Assembly (NCBI GenBank): GCA_023423695.1
Contig: JAFAFA010000036.1
Location: forward strand, 59,799 to 123,798
Source: Pseudomonadota bacterium
GTDB lineage: Bacteria > Pseudomonadota > Alphaproteobacteria > Azospirillales > Azospirillaceae
DNA: 64,000 bases
Direction: 5' to 3'
The notes beneath the pieces are model-generated. The model had not been told where the DNA came from. It saw only the letters and a program-made list of their open reading frames with translations, and did not search any database. Positions 1-7,976 of the stretch are shown piece after piece. Each line of letters opens with the position of its first letter. Position 1 is the first letter of the stretch. A program made the translations under genes and the position numbers.

Positions 1-450
1 GACGATCTGGTCACGCTCCGTCCGCGCGGCGACCAGACGGTCGAAGCCGGCGGTCAGCGTCTGGTGCAGCGTTGCGATCTCCTGCGCTGCCTGGAGGTCG
101 GATGCCCGGGTCATCAGCGCGGTGGCGCTGTCCAGTTTCTGGCGGAACATCGCCACGTCGCTGCGGAACTCGTTGGCCACCGCGGGGGAGCCGCTGGACA
201 CGAACTCCTCCGCCGAGCCCAGCGCGTCGGCCATGTTGGTGTCCGCCTCCGCCACGGTCATGGCGATGTGCGACTGCCCGGCATATTGATGGAGCGCGTT
301 GTCGCTCGACTGCAATCCCGTCCAGGACACCGCCCCCAGCCCGACCAGCAGCGCCAGGGTTACGCCGAACCCGGTGTAGATCTTGGTCGCCGTATGCAGG
401 TTGGCGAAGGTTCCGGCTTTGGCGCGCTGGCTCTGGCTGGTGGCGTTCAT
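1..450 (-). CDS. Methyl-accepting chemotaxis protein, N-terminal part (cut by window edge)
   Basis: Reading leftward from an ATG at 450, the frame stays open for 150 codons to the window edge, so only the N-terminus is visible. It has a short cytoplasmic start, one strong membrane segment at about residues 26-46 (GVTLALLVGLGAVSW core) and then a helical periplasmic region (residues about 50-150) rich in Ala, Asp and Gln. This fits the four-helix-bundle sensor of a bacterial chemoreceptor, which would pass signals to CheA/CheW through a C-terminal domain outside the window. The HAMP and signalling domains are not visible, so a histidine kinase or diguanylate cyclase with the same sensor fold is possible. 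The ligand cannot be inferred. Confidence 0.7.
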   Translation of the reverse strand, partial: MNATSQSQRAKAGTFANLHTATKIYTGFGVTLALLVGLGAVSWTGLQSSDNALHQYAGQSHIAMTVAEADTNMADALGSAEEFVSSGSPAVANEFRSDVAMFRQKLDSATALMTRASDLQAAQEIATLHQTLTAGFDRLVAARTERDQIV

Positions 451-688
451 GATGGTGACCCCGGCTTCCACTGGCGATGGAGCGGTCTTTGGTTAGGCCG
501 CTGATTGGTCGGTCACGTTACAAGAACAATGCCAAAGGACCATTAACGGCCGAATTGCTTTTCTACCCTACGAAAACGGAGCCGATTGCCTGCGGCCCCG
601 TCGGCAGCCCTTAGCAATTCGCCAAAATTCCTGATAATGATTTGCAATTTGCCAGTTTCAGCGCTCGGAAACTGCAAAGCTCCAGCCG

Positions 689-1477
689 TTAGTTATAGAA
701 CTGCCCTCCATTCACCTCGATCACCTGCCCGGTGATGTAGCCGGCGAGCCGTCCGGAGGCGAGGAACAGATAGGCGCCGACGCAATCCTGCGCCGTGCCC
801 AGCCGCTTCAGCGGGATGCGCGCCGCGGTCTGCGTCAATTTGTCCGGGGTCGAGTAGCGCTGGTGGAAATCGGTGTCGATGGTGCCGGGCGACACGGCGT
901 TGACTCGGATGCCGTGCGGCGCCAGTTCCGTCGCCAGCGAGCGGGCGAGGCTGGCCTGGAAGGCCTTGGCGGCGCTGTAGAGCGACGACCCCGCGCTGCC
1001 CCCGGTCCGGCCGGAGATGGAGCCGGTGTTGACGATGGCCCCCTTCGACGCGATCAGCGCCGGCAGCGCCGTCCGGCTGGCGACGACGGCGGAGGCGGCG
1101 TTGAGGTCGAACTGCCGCTGCAGGAATTCGTCATCGATGTCGCTCAGCGCCACCCGGCCCAGCATGGTGCCGGCATTGTTGATCAGCACGTCCAGCCCGC
1201 CGAGTCGGTCCACCGCGCTTTCCACCACCCGTCGGACCTCCGCCTTGTCGGCGAAGTCGCCGGCCAGCGGGATCACCCCGGTGCCCATTGCCGCCGCTGC
1301 GGCCTCCAGCGCCGCCGCGTCGCGGCCGTGGATGGCGACGCGGGCGCCGAGCCGGGCGAACGCCGCCGCCACCGCGGAACCGATGCCGCGGCTGCTGCCG
1401 GTCACCAGAACCCGCTTGCCGCGGAACTCCTGCGCCAGCAGGTCGGCGGGCCAATCGGCAAAATCGGTCGCGGTCAT
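689..1477 (-). CDS. SDR family NAD(P)-dependent oxidoreductase
   Basis: A 262-residue short-chain dehydrogenase/reductase, the usual length for the classical family. Visible hallmarks are the dinucleotide-binding motif TGSSRGIG near the N-terminus, the NNAG motif, the catalytic Ser (GSISG) and Tyr-Lys (YSAAK), and the PG turn followed by the C-terminal VNGGQ signature. The reaction is NAD(P)-linked oxidation or reduction of an alcohol or ketone; the substrate cannot be read from the sequence. I chose the ATG at 1477 rather than the upstream one at 1513 because AGGGGAG lies about 9 bases before it. It stands alone on this strand: the next gene leftward begins 239 bases past its stop. Confidence 0.88.
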   Translation of the reverse strand: MTATDFADWPADLLAQEFRGKRVLVTGSSRGIGSAVAAAFARLGARVAIHGRDAAALEAAAAAMGTGVIPLAGDFADKAEVRRVVESAVDRLGGLDVLINNAGTMLGRVALSDIDDEFLQRQFDLNAASAVVASRTALPALIASKGAIVNTGSISGRTGGSAGSSLYSAAKAFQASLARSLATELAPHGIRVNAVSPGTIDTDFHQRYSTPDKLTQTAARIPLKRLGTAQDCVGAYLFLASGRLAGYITGQVIEVNGGQFYN

Positions 1478-1826
1478 GAACGCGTGCTCCCCTGATGGCA
1501 GGCCGCCCACCATATGCCGGGGGCATATGTTCGAAACCGAAAAAGCGGTCTGATTGTTCGTGTTCCAATCCGATCTTAGGGGCCGGCGCTTCCCCCCGTC
1601 AATCCGAGGACCGGAAACAAGGGCGCGATTGTTGTTTCCAGGCGAATAGTGTTGTCGGGACTGCTGGATTTATCCGGCGGCGGCAGACGGTTAACTCTGT
1701 GTTCACGGCCGACGCTCCCCGGCGCCGACCGGACATCAACCTCCAGCCCCGCCCCGCGCCCGGCGACGACTCCCCCGTCGCCGGGCGTATCCCCCGGCAG
1801 GGCAGTCTTCGAATAAGGACATCATC
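1478..1826. other. Intergenic region, divergent promoters presumed
   Basis: About 350 bases between the divergent SDR gene and the small secreted protein gene. I see no convincing gene. The region should hold promoters for both neighbours. A short AT-richer patch around 1540-1640 is the only compositional break; no clear operator was found. Confidence 0.5.
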
Positions 1827-2219
1827 ATGTTCATGCGGAATTTCGCCACCGTCGCCGCTGCCGCCACCCTGTCGCTGTCGGCCCTGACCTTTGCCGCCGG
1901 CAGTGCCAATGCCGCTCAGGATGCCGGCTTCGACAGCCTGCTGGCCTCCACCGCCGCTGCCGCCGTCCAGGCCGATGCCCTGACCGCCGAGCGCACCGAG
2001 CGCGACGCCGCCCGCACTGCCCTGTCGGTCGCCCGCTCGCTCGCCGCCCAGGGCGACACCAAGGGCGCCAGCGCCTATCTGAACTTCGCCCGCGCCAAGC
2101 TCGGCCTCGCCACCACCGCTCCGGACGATGTCGTCGGCCTGTCCGCCTCGGGTGACTCCACCGCCCGCACCGATGCCGTCCACGGCAACGCCATCGCTTC
2201 GCACAGCTCCTACCGGTAA
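1827..2219 (+). CDS. Small secreted protein of unknown function
   Basis: A 130-residue protein that I do not recognise. It opens with a classical Sec signal peptide: MFMRN, a hydrophobic Ala/Leu stretch, and a likely cleavage after SANA (about residue 29). The mature part is mostly predicted helix and very Ala-rich (AAAAVQADALTAERTERD), with a low-complexity tail of Ser, Thr, His and Asp. The start is supported by AAGGA about 9 bases upstream. It appears monocistronic. The stop codon lies inside a palindromic repeat (2211-2231) that could act as a transcription end. The length, the Ala-rich helix and export suggest a small periplasmic or envelope-stress-type protein, but no function can be assigned. 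Confidence 0.7.
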   Translation: MFMRNFATVAAAATLSLSALTFAAGSANAAQDAGFDSLLASTAAAAVQADALTAERTERDAARTALSVARSLAAQGDTKGASAYLNFARAKLGLATTAPDDVVGLSASGDSTARTDAVHGNAIASHSSYR

Positions 2220-2231
2220 CCTTTACCGGTA
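2211..2231. repeat. Perfect inverted repeat TACCGGTAA/TTACCGGTA
   Basis: Two copies of the palindrome TACCGGTA lie 13 bases apart and together form a 9-bp perfect stem with a CCT loop. The stop codon of the small secreted protein gene (2217-2219) is inside it. It may work as a factor-independent hairpin, although no T-run follows, or as a protein site. The same palindrome core occurs twice near 30.9 kb upstream of a ParA-type gene. Confidence 0.6.
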
Positions 2232-2381
2232 ACGCGTAGCTGACGTTCCCGAACCTGCCGCGGACGTCCGCCGACCGACATGAGCGGCGGCGCCGCGCGG
2301 CGATCGGGACCATCTTCCGCCTCCCCGCCGTTTCGCGAGAATCCTGTCGTAGACGGCCTGCCTTCGGGCTATGTAGGCGGG

Positions 2382-3587
2382 ATGAACACCGAGCCAGACC
2401 ACACCGGCCAGGATCAAGCCGGCCAAGATTTCGAAATTTTCCTGGTGGCCGCCCCCGGCCTGGAAGCCGTGCTGTGCGCGGAGGCCAGCGACCGCGGCTT
2501 CGCGAACCCCACCGCGGTGAAAGGCGGCGTGACGGTCACCGGCGGCTGGCCGGAGGTCTGGCGGGCAAACCTGGAACTGCGCGGCGCCACCCGCGTGCTG
2601 GCGCGCATCGCCTCCTTCCGCGCCTTCCATCTGGCACAGCTGGACAAGCGGGCGCGCCGCGTTCCCTGGGCGCAAATCCTGCGCGCCGACATGCTGGTGC
2701 GGGTCGAGGCTTCCTGCAAGGGCTCGCGCATCTACCACGCCGGCGCCGCCGCCCAGCGCATCGAACGCGCCATCGCCGAGGAACTCGGCGCCCCCATCGT
2801 CAAGGCCGCGCCCAAGAAGACCGGGAAGTCCGCCGCCAAGGAAGCGCCCGAGGAAGACACCCGCGCCGTCCAGATCAAGGCGCGCATCGACGACGATCTC
2901 TGCACCATCAGCGTCGACAGCTCCGGCGAGTCGCTGCACAAGCGCGGCCACAAGGAAGCGGTCAACAAGGCGCCGATGCGCGAGACGCTGGCGGCCCTGT
3001 TCCTGCGCCAGTGCGGCTTTGACGGGCGCGAGCCGGTTCCCGTTGTGGATCCCATGTGCGGCTCCGGCACCTTCGTCATCGAGGCCGCCGAGATCGCCGC
3101 CGGCCTGAAGCCCGGCCGCTCCCGTTCCTTCGCCTTCGAACAGCTTGCCAATTTCGACCCCGCCCTGTGGCAGAGCCTGCGCGGCAGCGGCGCGGCCACC
3201 GCACCCGCCGTCCGCTTTTACGGCAGCGACCGCGACGCCGGCGCCGTCGCCATGAGCCGCGCCAACGCCGAGCGCGCCGGCGTCTCCGCCTGGACCGAGT
3301 TCGCCCACCACGCCATCAGCGACCTGACCCCGCCGGAAGGTCCGCCCGGCCTCGTCATCGTCAACCCGCCCTACGGCGCCCGCATCGGCGAGGGCAAGTC
3401 CCTGATCCCGCTCTACCATGCCATGGGCCAGACGCTGAAGACGCGCTTCGCCGGCTGGCGGGTGGGCATCGTCACCAACGAAGCCGCCTTGGCGAAGGCG
3501 ACGGAACTGCCCTTCAAGGAGGGCGGGGTGTCGGTGTCGAACGGTGGCATCCGGGTCACGCTGTACCAGACCGATCCCCTGCCCTGA
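2382..3587 (+). CDS. RlmL-like class I SAM-dependent RNA methyltransferase (THUMP domain)
   Basis: A 401-residue protein related to the N-terminal half of E. coli RlmL (YcbY), which N2-methylates a guanine of 23S rRNA; members are often annotated as N6-adenine-specific methylases. Residues about 10-200 match the ferredoxin-like plus THUMP RNA-binding portion. They are followed by the linking region with KRGHK and PMRETLAA and then the Rossmann methyltransferase domain with the SAM motif DPMCGSGTF and the catalytic NPPYGARIG. A Lys/Ala/Pro-rich insert (about residues 143-165) interrupts the THUMP region. The ATG at 2382 is preceded by AGGCGGG, and an in-frame start further upstream lacks family similarity. 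The gene ends 4 bases before the convergent P450 gene. Confidence 0.88.
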   Translation: MNTEPDHTGQDQAGQDFEIFLVAAPGLEAVLCAEASDRGFANPTAVKGGVTVTGGWPEVWRANLELRGATRVLARIASFRAFHLAQLDKRARRVPWAQILRADMLVRVEASCKGSRIYHAGAAAQRIERAIAEELGAPIVKAAPKKTGKSAAKEAPEEDTRAVQIKARIDDDLCTISVDSSGESLHKRGHKEAVNKAPMRETLAALFLRQCGFDGREPVPVVDPMCGSGTFVIEAAEIAAGLKPGRSRSFAFEQLANFDPALWQSLRGSGAATAPAVRFYGSDRDAGAVAMSRANAERAGVSAWTEFAHHAISDLTPPEGPPGLVIVNPPYGARIGEGKSLIPLYHAMGQTLKTRFAGWRVGIVTNEAALAKATELPFKEGGVSVSNGGIRVTLYQTDPLP

Positions 3588-3591
3588 CCGT

Positions 3592-5040
3592 TCACCCGCC
3601 GGCCACTGCCGACACCCGCAGGCGCAGCGGCTCGTCCGGCCGCAGCGATACCTGCATGACCGGCCGCGGCGGCGTCGTGCCTGAAGGGACCGAGAAGGCG
3701 AAGCGTTGCAGCATCATCGCTGCCACCACCGTTATTTCGGTCATCGCCAGATGCTGCCCCAGGCAGACGCGCGGACCGGCCCCGAACGGCAGATAGGCCC
3801 CGCGCGGAATCGGAGGCGCATCGGATGCGAAGCGCTCCGGCCGGAAGGCGAGCGGATCGGCGAACCAGCGCGGATCATGCTGCATCGCCTGCACCGGCAG
3901 CAGGAACAGGGTGCGGGCGGGGAACCGCCAGCCGCCCAGCGTGATCGGCTGGGTGGAGCGGCGGGTGCTGAGCACCGGTGCCGCCGGATAGAGGCGCATG
4001 GTCTCCTGGATCGTCAGCGTCAGGTACGGCAGTTCCGCCAGCCTTTCGGCCGTCGGCTCCTGCCCCATCAGCACACGGCGCACCTCGTCCCGCGCCGCGG
4101 TCTGCGCCGAGGGGTTCGCGGCCACGCACCACGCCCACCAGATCAGCGTGGCCGCCGTGGTTTCGTGACCGGCCAGGAAGATCGTCATGCACTCGTCCCG
4201 CACGCCGTCCAGACGCCACTCCGTCCCGTCCCCCCGATGCGCATGCAGCAGACGGGTCAGCAGATCGTCGGGCCAGCTTTCGGGCGAACGGTCCAGCCGC
4301 GCCCGCACATGGTGGTCGATCAGGCTGCGGAGCGCGGACAAGCCACGCCGCTTGACACGCTTCCAGGGCACCCAGTCCGGCCAGCTCGCCGGCCAGTACA
4401 GTTCGGCATTGGCGGTGCGAAGGACGGTGTGCACCGCCTGCTCCGCCATGCGGGCGTCCCCGCCGATCGGATGGGAGAACAGCATCCGGACGATCACGTC
4501 CATGGCAAGCGCGGTGAAATCGCTCCCGATCTCGCGAAGCTCGCCCTCCCGCCCGTCGCCGGACGGCCAGCAGGAGAGTCTCCGGCCGGTCGCCTCGACG
4601 ATGGCGGGAACGAAGCCCTGCACCGCCCTGTGCTGGAAAGCCGGCTGCAGGGCCTGACGCCGGGCGCGCCACTCCTCCCCTTCCGCGACGAACAGGCTGC
4701 GGCCCTGCAGGCGCCTGAATACGGCGATGCCGCGCTCCCAGCGGATCAGCCCATCATGGTGCGCGACGAGAAGCTCACGGGCGAGGTCCGGATGGCCGAC
4801 GATGACCTGATGCTCCGGCCAGATGCGCAGATGCACCAGATCGCCATACGCGCGATGCCACGCGTCGAGCGTGCCGGGCAGGTCGCGGCACATGCGCGCG
4901 AGATGGCTCCAGCCGGTCGGGCGGGACGGCGGTCCTGGCGGCCAGTGTCCGGGAGACGGGGTTTCGGGCAGTTGCGATGCCGGCACGGGGGACGGGGCAT
5001 CCCGGTGGAACGGGCAGGTCGGGGGCGATGACGTGGTCAT
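3592..5040 (-). CDS. Cytochrome P450
   Basis: A 482-residue haem monooxygenase, a usual length for a soluble bacterial or CYP102-haem-domain-like P450. Visible motifs in order are the I-helix oxygen-binding AGHETTA, the K-helix ETMR (ExxR), a PERF-type segment (FRPERF), and the haem loop FGAGPRVCLGQ with the thiolate Cys at residue 426. There is no signal peptide or membrane anchor. It should hydroxylate a hydrophobic substrate using an external redox partner, which is not encoded nearby. An upstream in-frame ATG at 5091 is an alternative start. The gene is divergent from an AraC-type regulator (5127) with fewer than 90 bases between, so that regulator probably controls it. Confidence 0.93.
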   Translation of the reverse strand: MTTSSPPTCPFHRDAPSPVPASQLPETPSPGHWPPGPPSRPTGWSHLARMCRDLPGTLDAWHRAYGDLVHLRIWPEHQVIVGHPDLARELLVAHHDGLIRWERGIAVFRRLQGRSLFVAEGEEWRARRQALQPAFQHRAVQGFVPAIVEATGRRLSCWPSGDGREGELREIGSDFTALAMDVIVRMLFSHPIGGDARMAEQAVHTVLRTANAELYWPASWPDWVPWKRVKRRGLSALRSLIDHHVRARLDRSPESWPDDLLTRLLHAHRGDGTEWRLDGVRDECMTIFLAGHETTAATLIWWAWCVAANPSAQTAARDEVRRVLMGQEPTAERLAELPYLTLTIQETMRLYPAAPVLSTRRSTQPITLGGWRFPARTLFLLPVQAMQHDPRWFADPLAFRPERFASDAPPIPRGAYLPFGAGPRVCLGQHLAMTEITVVAAMMLQRFAFSVPSGTTPPRPVMQVSLRPDEPLRLRVSAVAGG

Positions 5041-5126
5041 GGCCGCCAGTGTCCACACAGGCGAGCCGCCCGTATTGAACGCAACCGACATCGACGCCGC
5101 AGCACCCCTGCGGCTATGATCCCGCC

Positions 5127-6068
5127 ATGCTTTCGCTGTCGCCCTCACCAGCGCCGCCGATCGTCCCCTGCCCCGATCCGCTGGCGCGCGCTCCCCGCGT
5201 CTGCGCAGGTTCGGACCGCGCGCGGCTGTATCTTGCGCCGCTGTCGTTGCAGGGGGCGGCGACGGCGATCCTCTGCCGCGACACCCGCGGGATCGGGTTG
5301 GACGACCGGCAGCGGCTGTCACATTTCCCCGCCTCGCCGCTGCTCTGCCTGTCCTGGTTCCAGGGCATGGAGTCGGGGATCGTCGGGCGCGCGGCCGGCG
5401 GCCGGCGCTGGCGTCCGTTCGGAACGGCGACGGTGCTGTCCGGCAGCCAGTCGCACCCGTTCGCCAGTTGGTCGCCGACGACCGGCCGCGCCGGAATGCT
5501 GTGCTTCCCGGCCGATGTCGCGCGAGCCCTGTTCGGCATCGATCCGGCCATGATCCACGACCGCTTCGTCGACGCACGCGGGGCACTGCACACCGATTGG
5601 CACCTGCTGCTCGACGCGCTGCTCGCCGCCGACAGCGACGCGGCCACGCTTTCGGCGTTGGAATGCCACTTGGCAGAGCGCTGGCAGACGCTCCAGGATG
5701 GGCAGTCGGCGGTTCCCGCGCTGCGCCGCTTCGGCCGTCATTGGGTGGAGCGGCTTGCGTGGCAGGCCTACCAGTGGCGGCGCACCTACGGCCCCCGTCA
5801 GGTCGAACGCCGCATCATGGCACACAGCGGCCGGTCCTTGCGCCACTGGCAGACCCTGGTCCGAACCGAAGGCGTCTTCTTCACCGCCCGCCAGCGCCAC
5901 GAAGCCGGCCAACCGCTCAACTGGGCCGCCCTGGCCCAGGAGGAGGGCTTCGCCGACCAAGCCCACATGTGCCGAGCCACCAAGCGCATCACCGGCTTTT
6001 CACCGACCGACTTCGCCCGGCGGTTCGCGGAGGACGAGGCGTTTTGGCTGTATCGGGTGTGGGTGTGA
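5127..6068 (+). CDS. AraC family transcriptional regulator
   Basis: A 313-residue protein. Its C-terminal 100 residues carry the two helix-turn-helix units of the AraC/XylS family: GRSLRHWQ, then WAALAQEEGFADQAHM (second-motif region) and TGFSPTDFARRF at the end. The N-terminal 200 residues (with GIVGRAAGGRRW, FPADVARALFG) look like the DUF6597/AraC-associated sensing domain, so it probably binds a small effector. It is transcribed divergently from the P450 gene across an 86-base gap, a usual arrangement for a pathway-specific activator. The gene is followed by the tRNA-Glu cluster on the opposite strand. Confidence 0.85.
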   Translation: MLSLSPSPAPPIVPCPDPLARAPRVCAGSDRARLYLAPLSLQGAATAILCRDTRGIGLDDRQRLSHFPASPLLCLSWFQGMESGIVGRAAGGRRWRPFGTATVLSGSQSHPFASWSPTTGRAGMLCFPADVARALFGIDPAMIHDRFVDARGALHTDWHLLLDALLAADSDAATLSALECHLAERWQTLQDGQSAVPALRRFGRHWVERLAWQAYQWRRTYGPRQVERRIMAHSGRSLRHWQTLVRTEGVFFTARQRHEAGQPLNWAALAQEEGFADQAHMCRATKRITGFSPTDFARRFAEDEAFWLYRVWV

Positions 6069-6093
6069 GTTCGGGGACTATTGAAAAGCAAAC

Positions 6094-6120
6094 AAAAAAG
6101 CCTCGCAAATCTGCAAGGCT
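6094..6120 (-). terminator. Rho-independent terminator of the tRNA-Glu cluster
   Basis: On the minus strand this reads as an AGCCTTGC/GCGAGGCT stem (one mismatch), a 6-base loop, then a run of six T. It lies 35 bases past the last tRNA-Glu, where a leftward tRNA transcript should end. Confidence 0.75.
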
Positions 6121-6154
6121 ATGGCATTCCCAGGTAAAACTGCTGAAGTGAAAG

Positions 6155-6230
<76 letters not shown>

Positions 6231-6276
6231 GTTGTACCTTCAAAAACACGCTCAAAAAACGCATCCAGCGCGTGGA

Positions 6277-6352
6277 TGGCGTCCCCTAGGGGAGTCGAAC
6301 CCCTGTTACCGCCGTGAGAGGGCGGTGTCCTAGGCCTCTAGACGAAGGGGAC
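6277..6352 (-). tRNA. tRNA-Glu (anticodon CTC), copy 2
   Basis: A 76-base tRNA with encoded CCA and anticodon loop CTCTCAC, giving anticodon CTC, which reads GAG. Its sequence is identical to the neighbouring tRNA at 6420-6495. The acceptor stem is GTCCCCT/AGGGGAC. Confidence 0.97.
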
Positions 6353-6419
6353 GTCTGGTCCCGATGTATGAAGCGGCGGTGGAGGCTGCCACCGGCCGCT
6401 CGACCCAACCTTGGAAGGT

Positions 6420-6495
6420 TGGCGTCCCCTAGGGGAGTCGAACCCCTGTTACCGCCGTGAGAGGGCGGTGTCCTAGGCCTCTAGACGAAGGGGAC
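6420..6495 (-). tRNA. tRNA-Glu (anticodon CTC), copy 1
   Basis: The first gene of the leftward tRNA cluster. It is 76 bases with encoded CCA and anticodon CTC, and is a perfect duplicate of 6277-6352. It starts 43 bases past the stop of the threonine aldolase gene, so read-through from that gene is possible. Confidence 0.97.
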
Positions 6496-6538
6496 GTCAT
6501 CGGCGTGGGCGGGTTTCTAACCAAGCCCGCTCCGCCGA

Positions 6539-7573
6539 TCAAGCCTTTTCTTGCAGGCTGCGCAAAATACCCAGCAAACCGTCCACCGCCGCCGCCGGCG
6601 TGTCGAACGCCGTCACGAACCGCGCGGTGCCGTCGTCCCAACGGTAGAAGCCGTAGCCGGCCCCCTCCAACGCCTCGGCGTAAGCCGCCGGCAGGCGGAC
6701 GAACAGCTCGTTGGCCTCCACCGGGTGGGCCAGTTCGACGCCGGGAAGCGCCGTCAGGCCGGCGGCCAGACAGTCGGCCATGGCGTTGGCGTGGGCGGCG
6801 AGGGTCAGCCACAGGCCGTCGGCCAGCCAGGCGTCCAACTGCGCCGACAGGAAGCGCATCTTCGACACCAGATGGCCGCCGCGCTTGCGGCCGAAGCCGA
6901 AATCCTCGGCCATCGCCGGGTTGAAGAACACCACCGCCTCGGCGGCGAGGCAGCCGCCCTTGGTGCCGCCCAGCGTCAGCACGTCGACCCCGACCCGCCA
7001 CGTCACGTCGGCCGGCGCGCAGCCCAGACGGGCGATGGCGTTGGCGAAGCGGGCGCCGTCCATATGCACGGCCATGCCGTTGGAATGGGCGGTCTCGACC
7101 AGCGCCTCGACCTCCGCCGGGGTATAGACGGTGCCGGCCTCCGTCGCCTGGGTCAGGCTGAGCGCGGCGGGCTGGACGCGGTGGACCACGCCGACGCCGG
7201 CCCTGGCGATGTGGCGCGATACCGCGTCGGGCGTCAGCTTGCCATGCTCGCCGGCCAGCGGGACCAGCTTGGCGCCTCCGGTGAAGAACTCCGGCGCGCC
7301 GCATTCGTCGATGGAGATGTGGGCCTCGTCATGGCACAGCACGGCGCCATAGGGCGGCACCAGCGCCGACAGGGCCAGCGAGTTGGCCGCGGTGCCGGTG
7401 GCGACCGGGAAGACCGCGACCTCGGTCTCGAAGATCGCGCACAGCCGCTCGGTCACCCGCGCGGTCCAGGGATCGTTGCCGTAGGGCGAGGCGGTGCCGG
7501 AGGACGATGCTGCCAGCGCCGTCATCACCTGCGGGGCGGCACCGGCGACGTTGTCGCTGCGGAAGTCATACAT
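6539..7573 (-). CDS. ltaE: Low-specificity L-threonine aldolase
   Basis: A 344-residue PLP enzyme of the beta-eliminating-lyase family, close to the E. coli LtaE length. It cleaves L-threonine or L-allo-threonine to glycine and acetaldehyde. Diagnostic segments are the start FRSDNVA, TGTAANSLAL in the PLP pocket, HMDGARFANA with the PLP-contacting Asp-Gly-Ala-Arg, and TLGGTKGG with the Schiff-base Lys. It is cytosolic. The gene lies 18 bases downstream of the DUF6476 gene on the same strand, so the two are probably co-transcribed. The tRNA-Glu genes follow. An alternative in the same fold would be a phenylserine aldolase, but the motifs fit LtaE well. Confidence 0.93.
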   Translation of the reverse strand: MYDFRSDNVAGAAPQVMTALAASSSGTASPYGNDPWTARVTERLCAIFETEVAVFPVATGTAANSLALSALVPPYGAVLCHDEAHISIDECGAPEFFTGGAKLVPLAGEHGKLTPDAVSRHIARAGVGVVHRVQPAALSLTQATEAGTVYTPAEVEALVETAHSNGMAVHMDGARFANAIARLGCAPADVTWRVGVDVLTLGGTKGGCLAAEAVVFFNPAMAEDFGFGRKRGGHLVSKMRFLSAQLDAWLADGLWLTLAAHANAMADCLAAGLTALPGVELAHPVEANELFVRLPAAYAEALEGAGYGFYRWDDGTARFVTAFDTPAAAVDGLLGILRSLQEKA

Positions 7574-7591
7574 GATCGGGAATCCCGTTCT

Positions 7592-7924
7592 TCAAGGAGC
7601 CGCCCTGCTGGAGACGGGGCCGGCGGTGATGGTGGCGGTGACGGCGCCGTTGCGCGGGTCCATCAGATAGAGGCGGTCCGGCCCCTGCGGCAGGGTCACC
7701 TTGAACAGGACGCGGTTGCCCACCACCACGATCTCGCCGATGCGGGAACCGGCCGGGACGTCCAGCGTCACCTCGGCGGTGGTTTCGGCCGGAGCGGGGG
7801 CGATGGCGGTCAGGGAGGCGCGGTTGGGGTCCGACATCCGCTTGTAGAGCTCCACCCCCAAAAAGGTGAAGCCGGCGACGATCAGAACGCCCATGATGAC
7901 GATGAGTGCCTTGAGGATCTGCAC
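7592..7924 (-). CDS. DUF6476 family small membrane protein
   Basis: A 110-residue protein with one N-terminal membrane helix (LIVIMGVLIVAGFTFLGVELY) and a short periplasmic part with beta-rich repeats (VPAGSRIGEIVVVGNRVLF, DRLYLMDPRNG). The arrangement matches a family found in Rhodospirillales and often beside rluD. Its function is unknown; the WD-like DPRNG strand pattern hints at a small beta structure. I chose the GTG at 7924, directly before the helix, over the ATG at 8014, which would overlap the divergent rluD gene; GGGAG lies about 13 bases upstream. It is probably in an operon with ltaE. Confidence 0.7.
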   Translation of the reverse strand: MQILKALIVIMGVLIVAGFTFLGVELYKRMSDPNRASLTAIAPAPAETTAEVTLDVPAGSRIGEIVVVGNRVLFKVTLPQGPDRLYLMDPRNGAVTATITAGPVSSRAAP

Positions 7925-7976
7925 GGTTTGGGGTCCACTCCCGGACGATTGAAACAGGACGCGACACGCACGCCCG

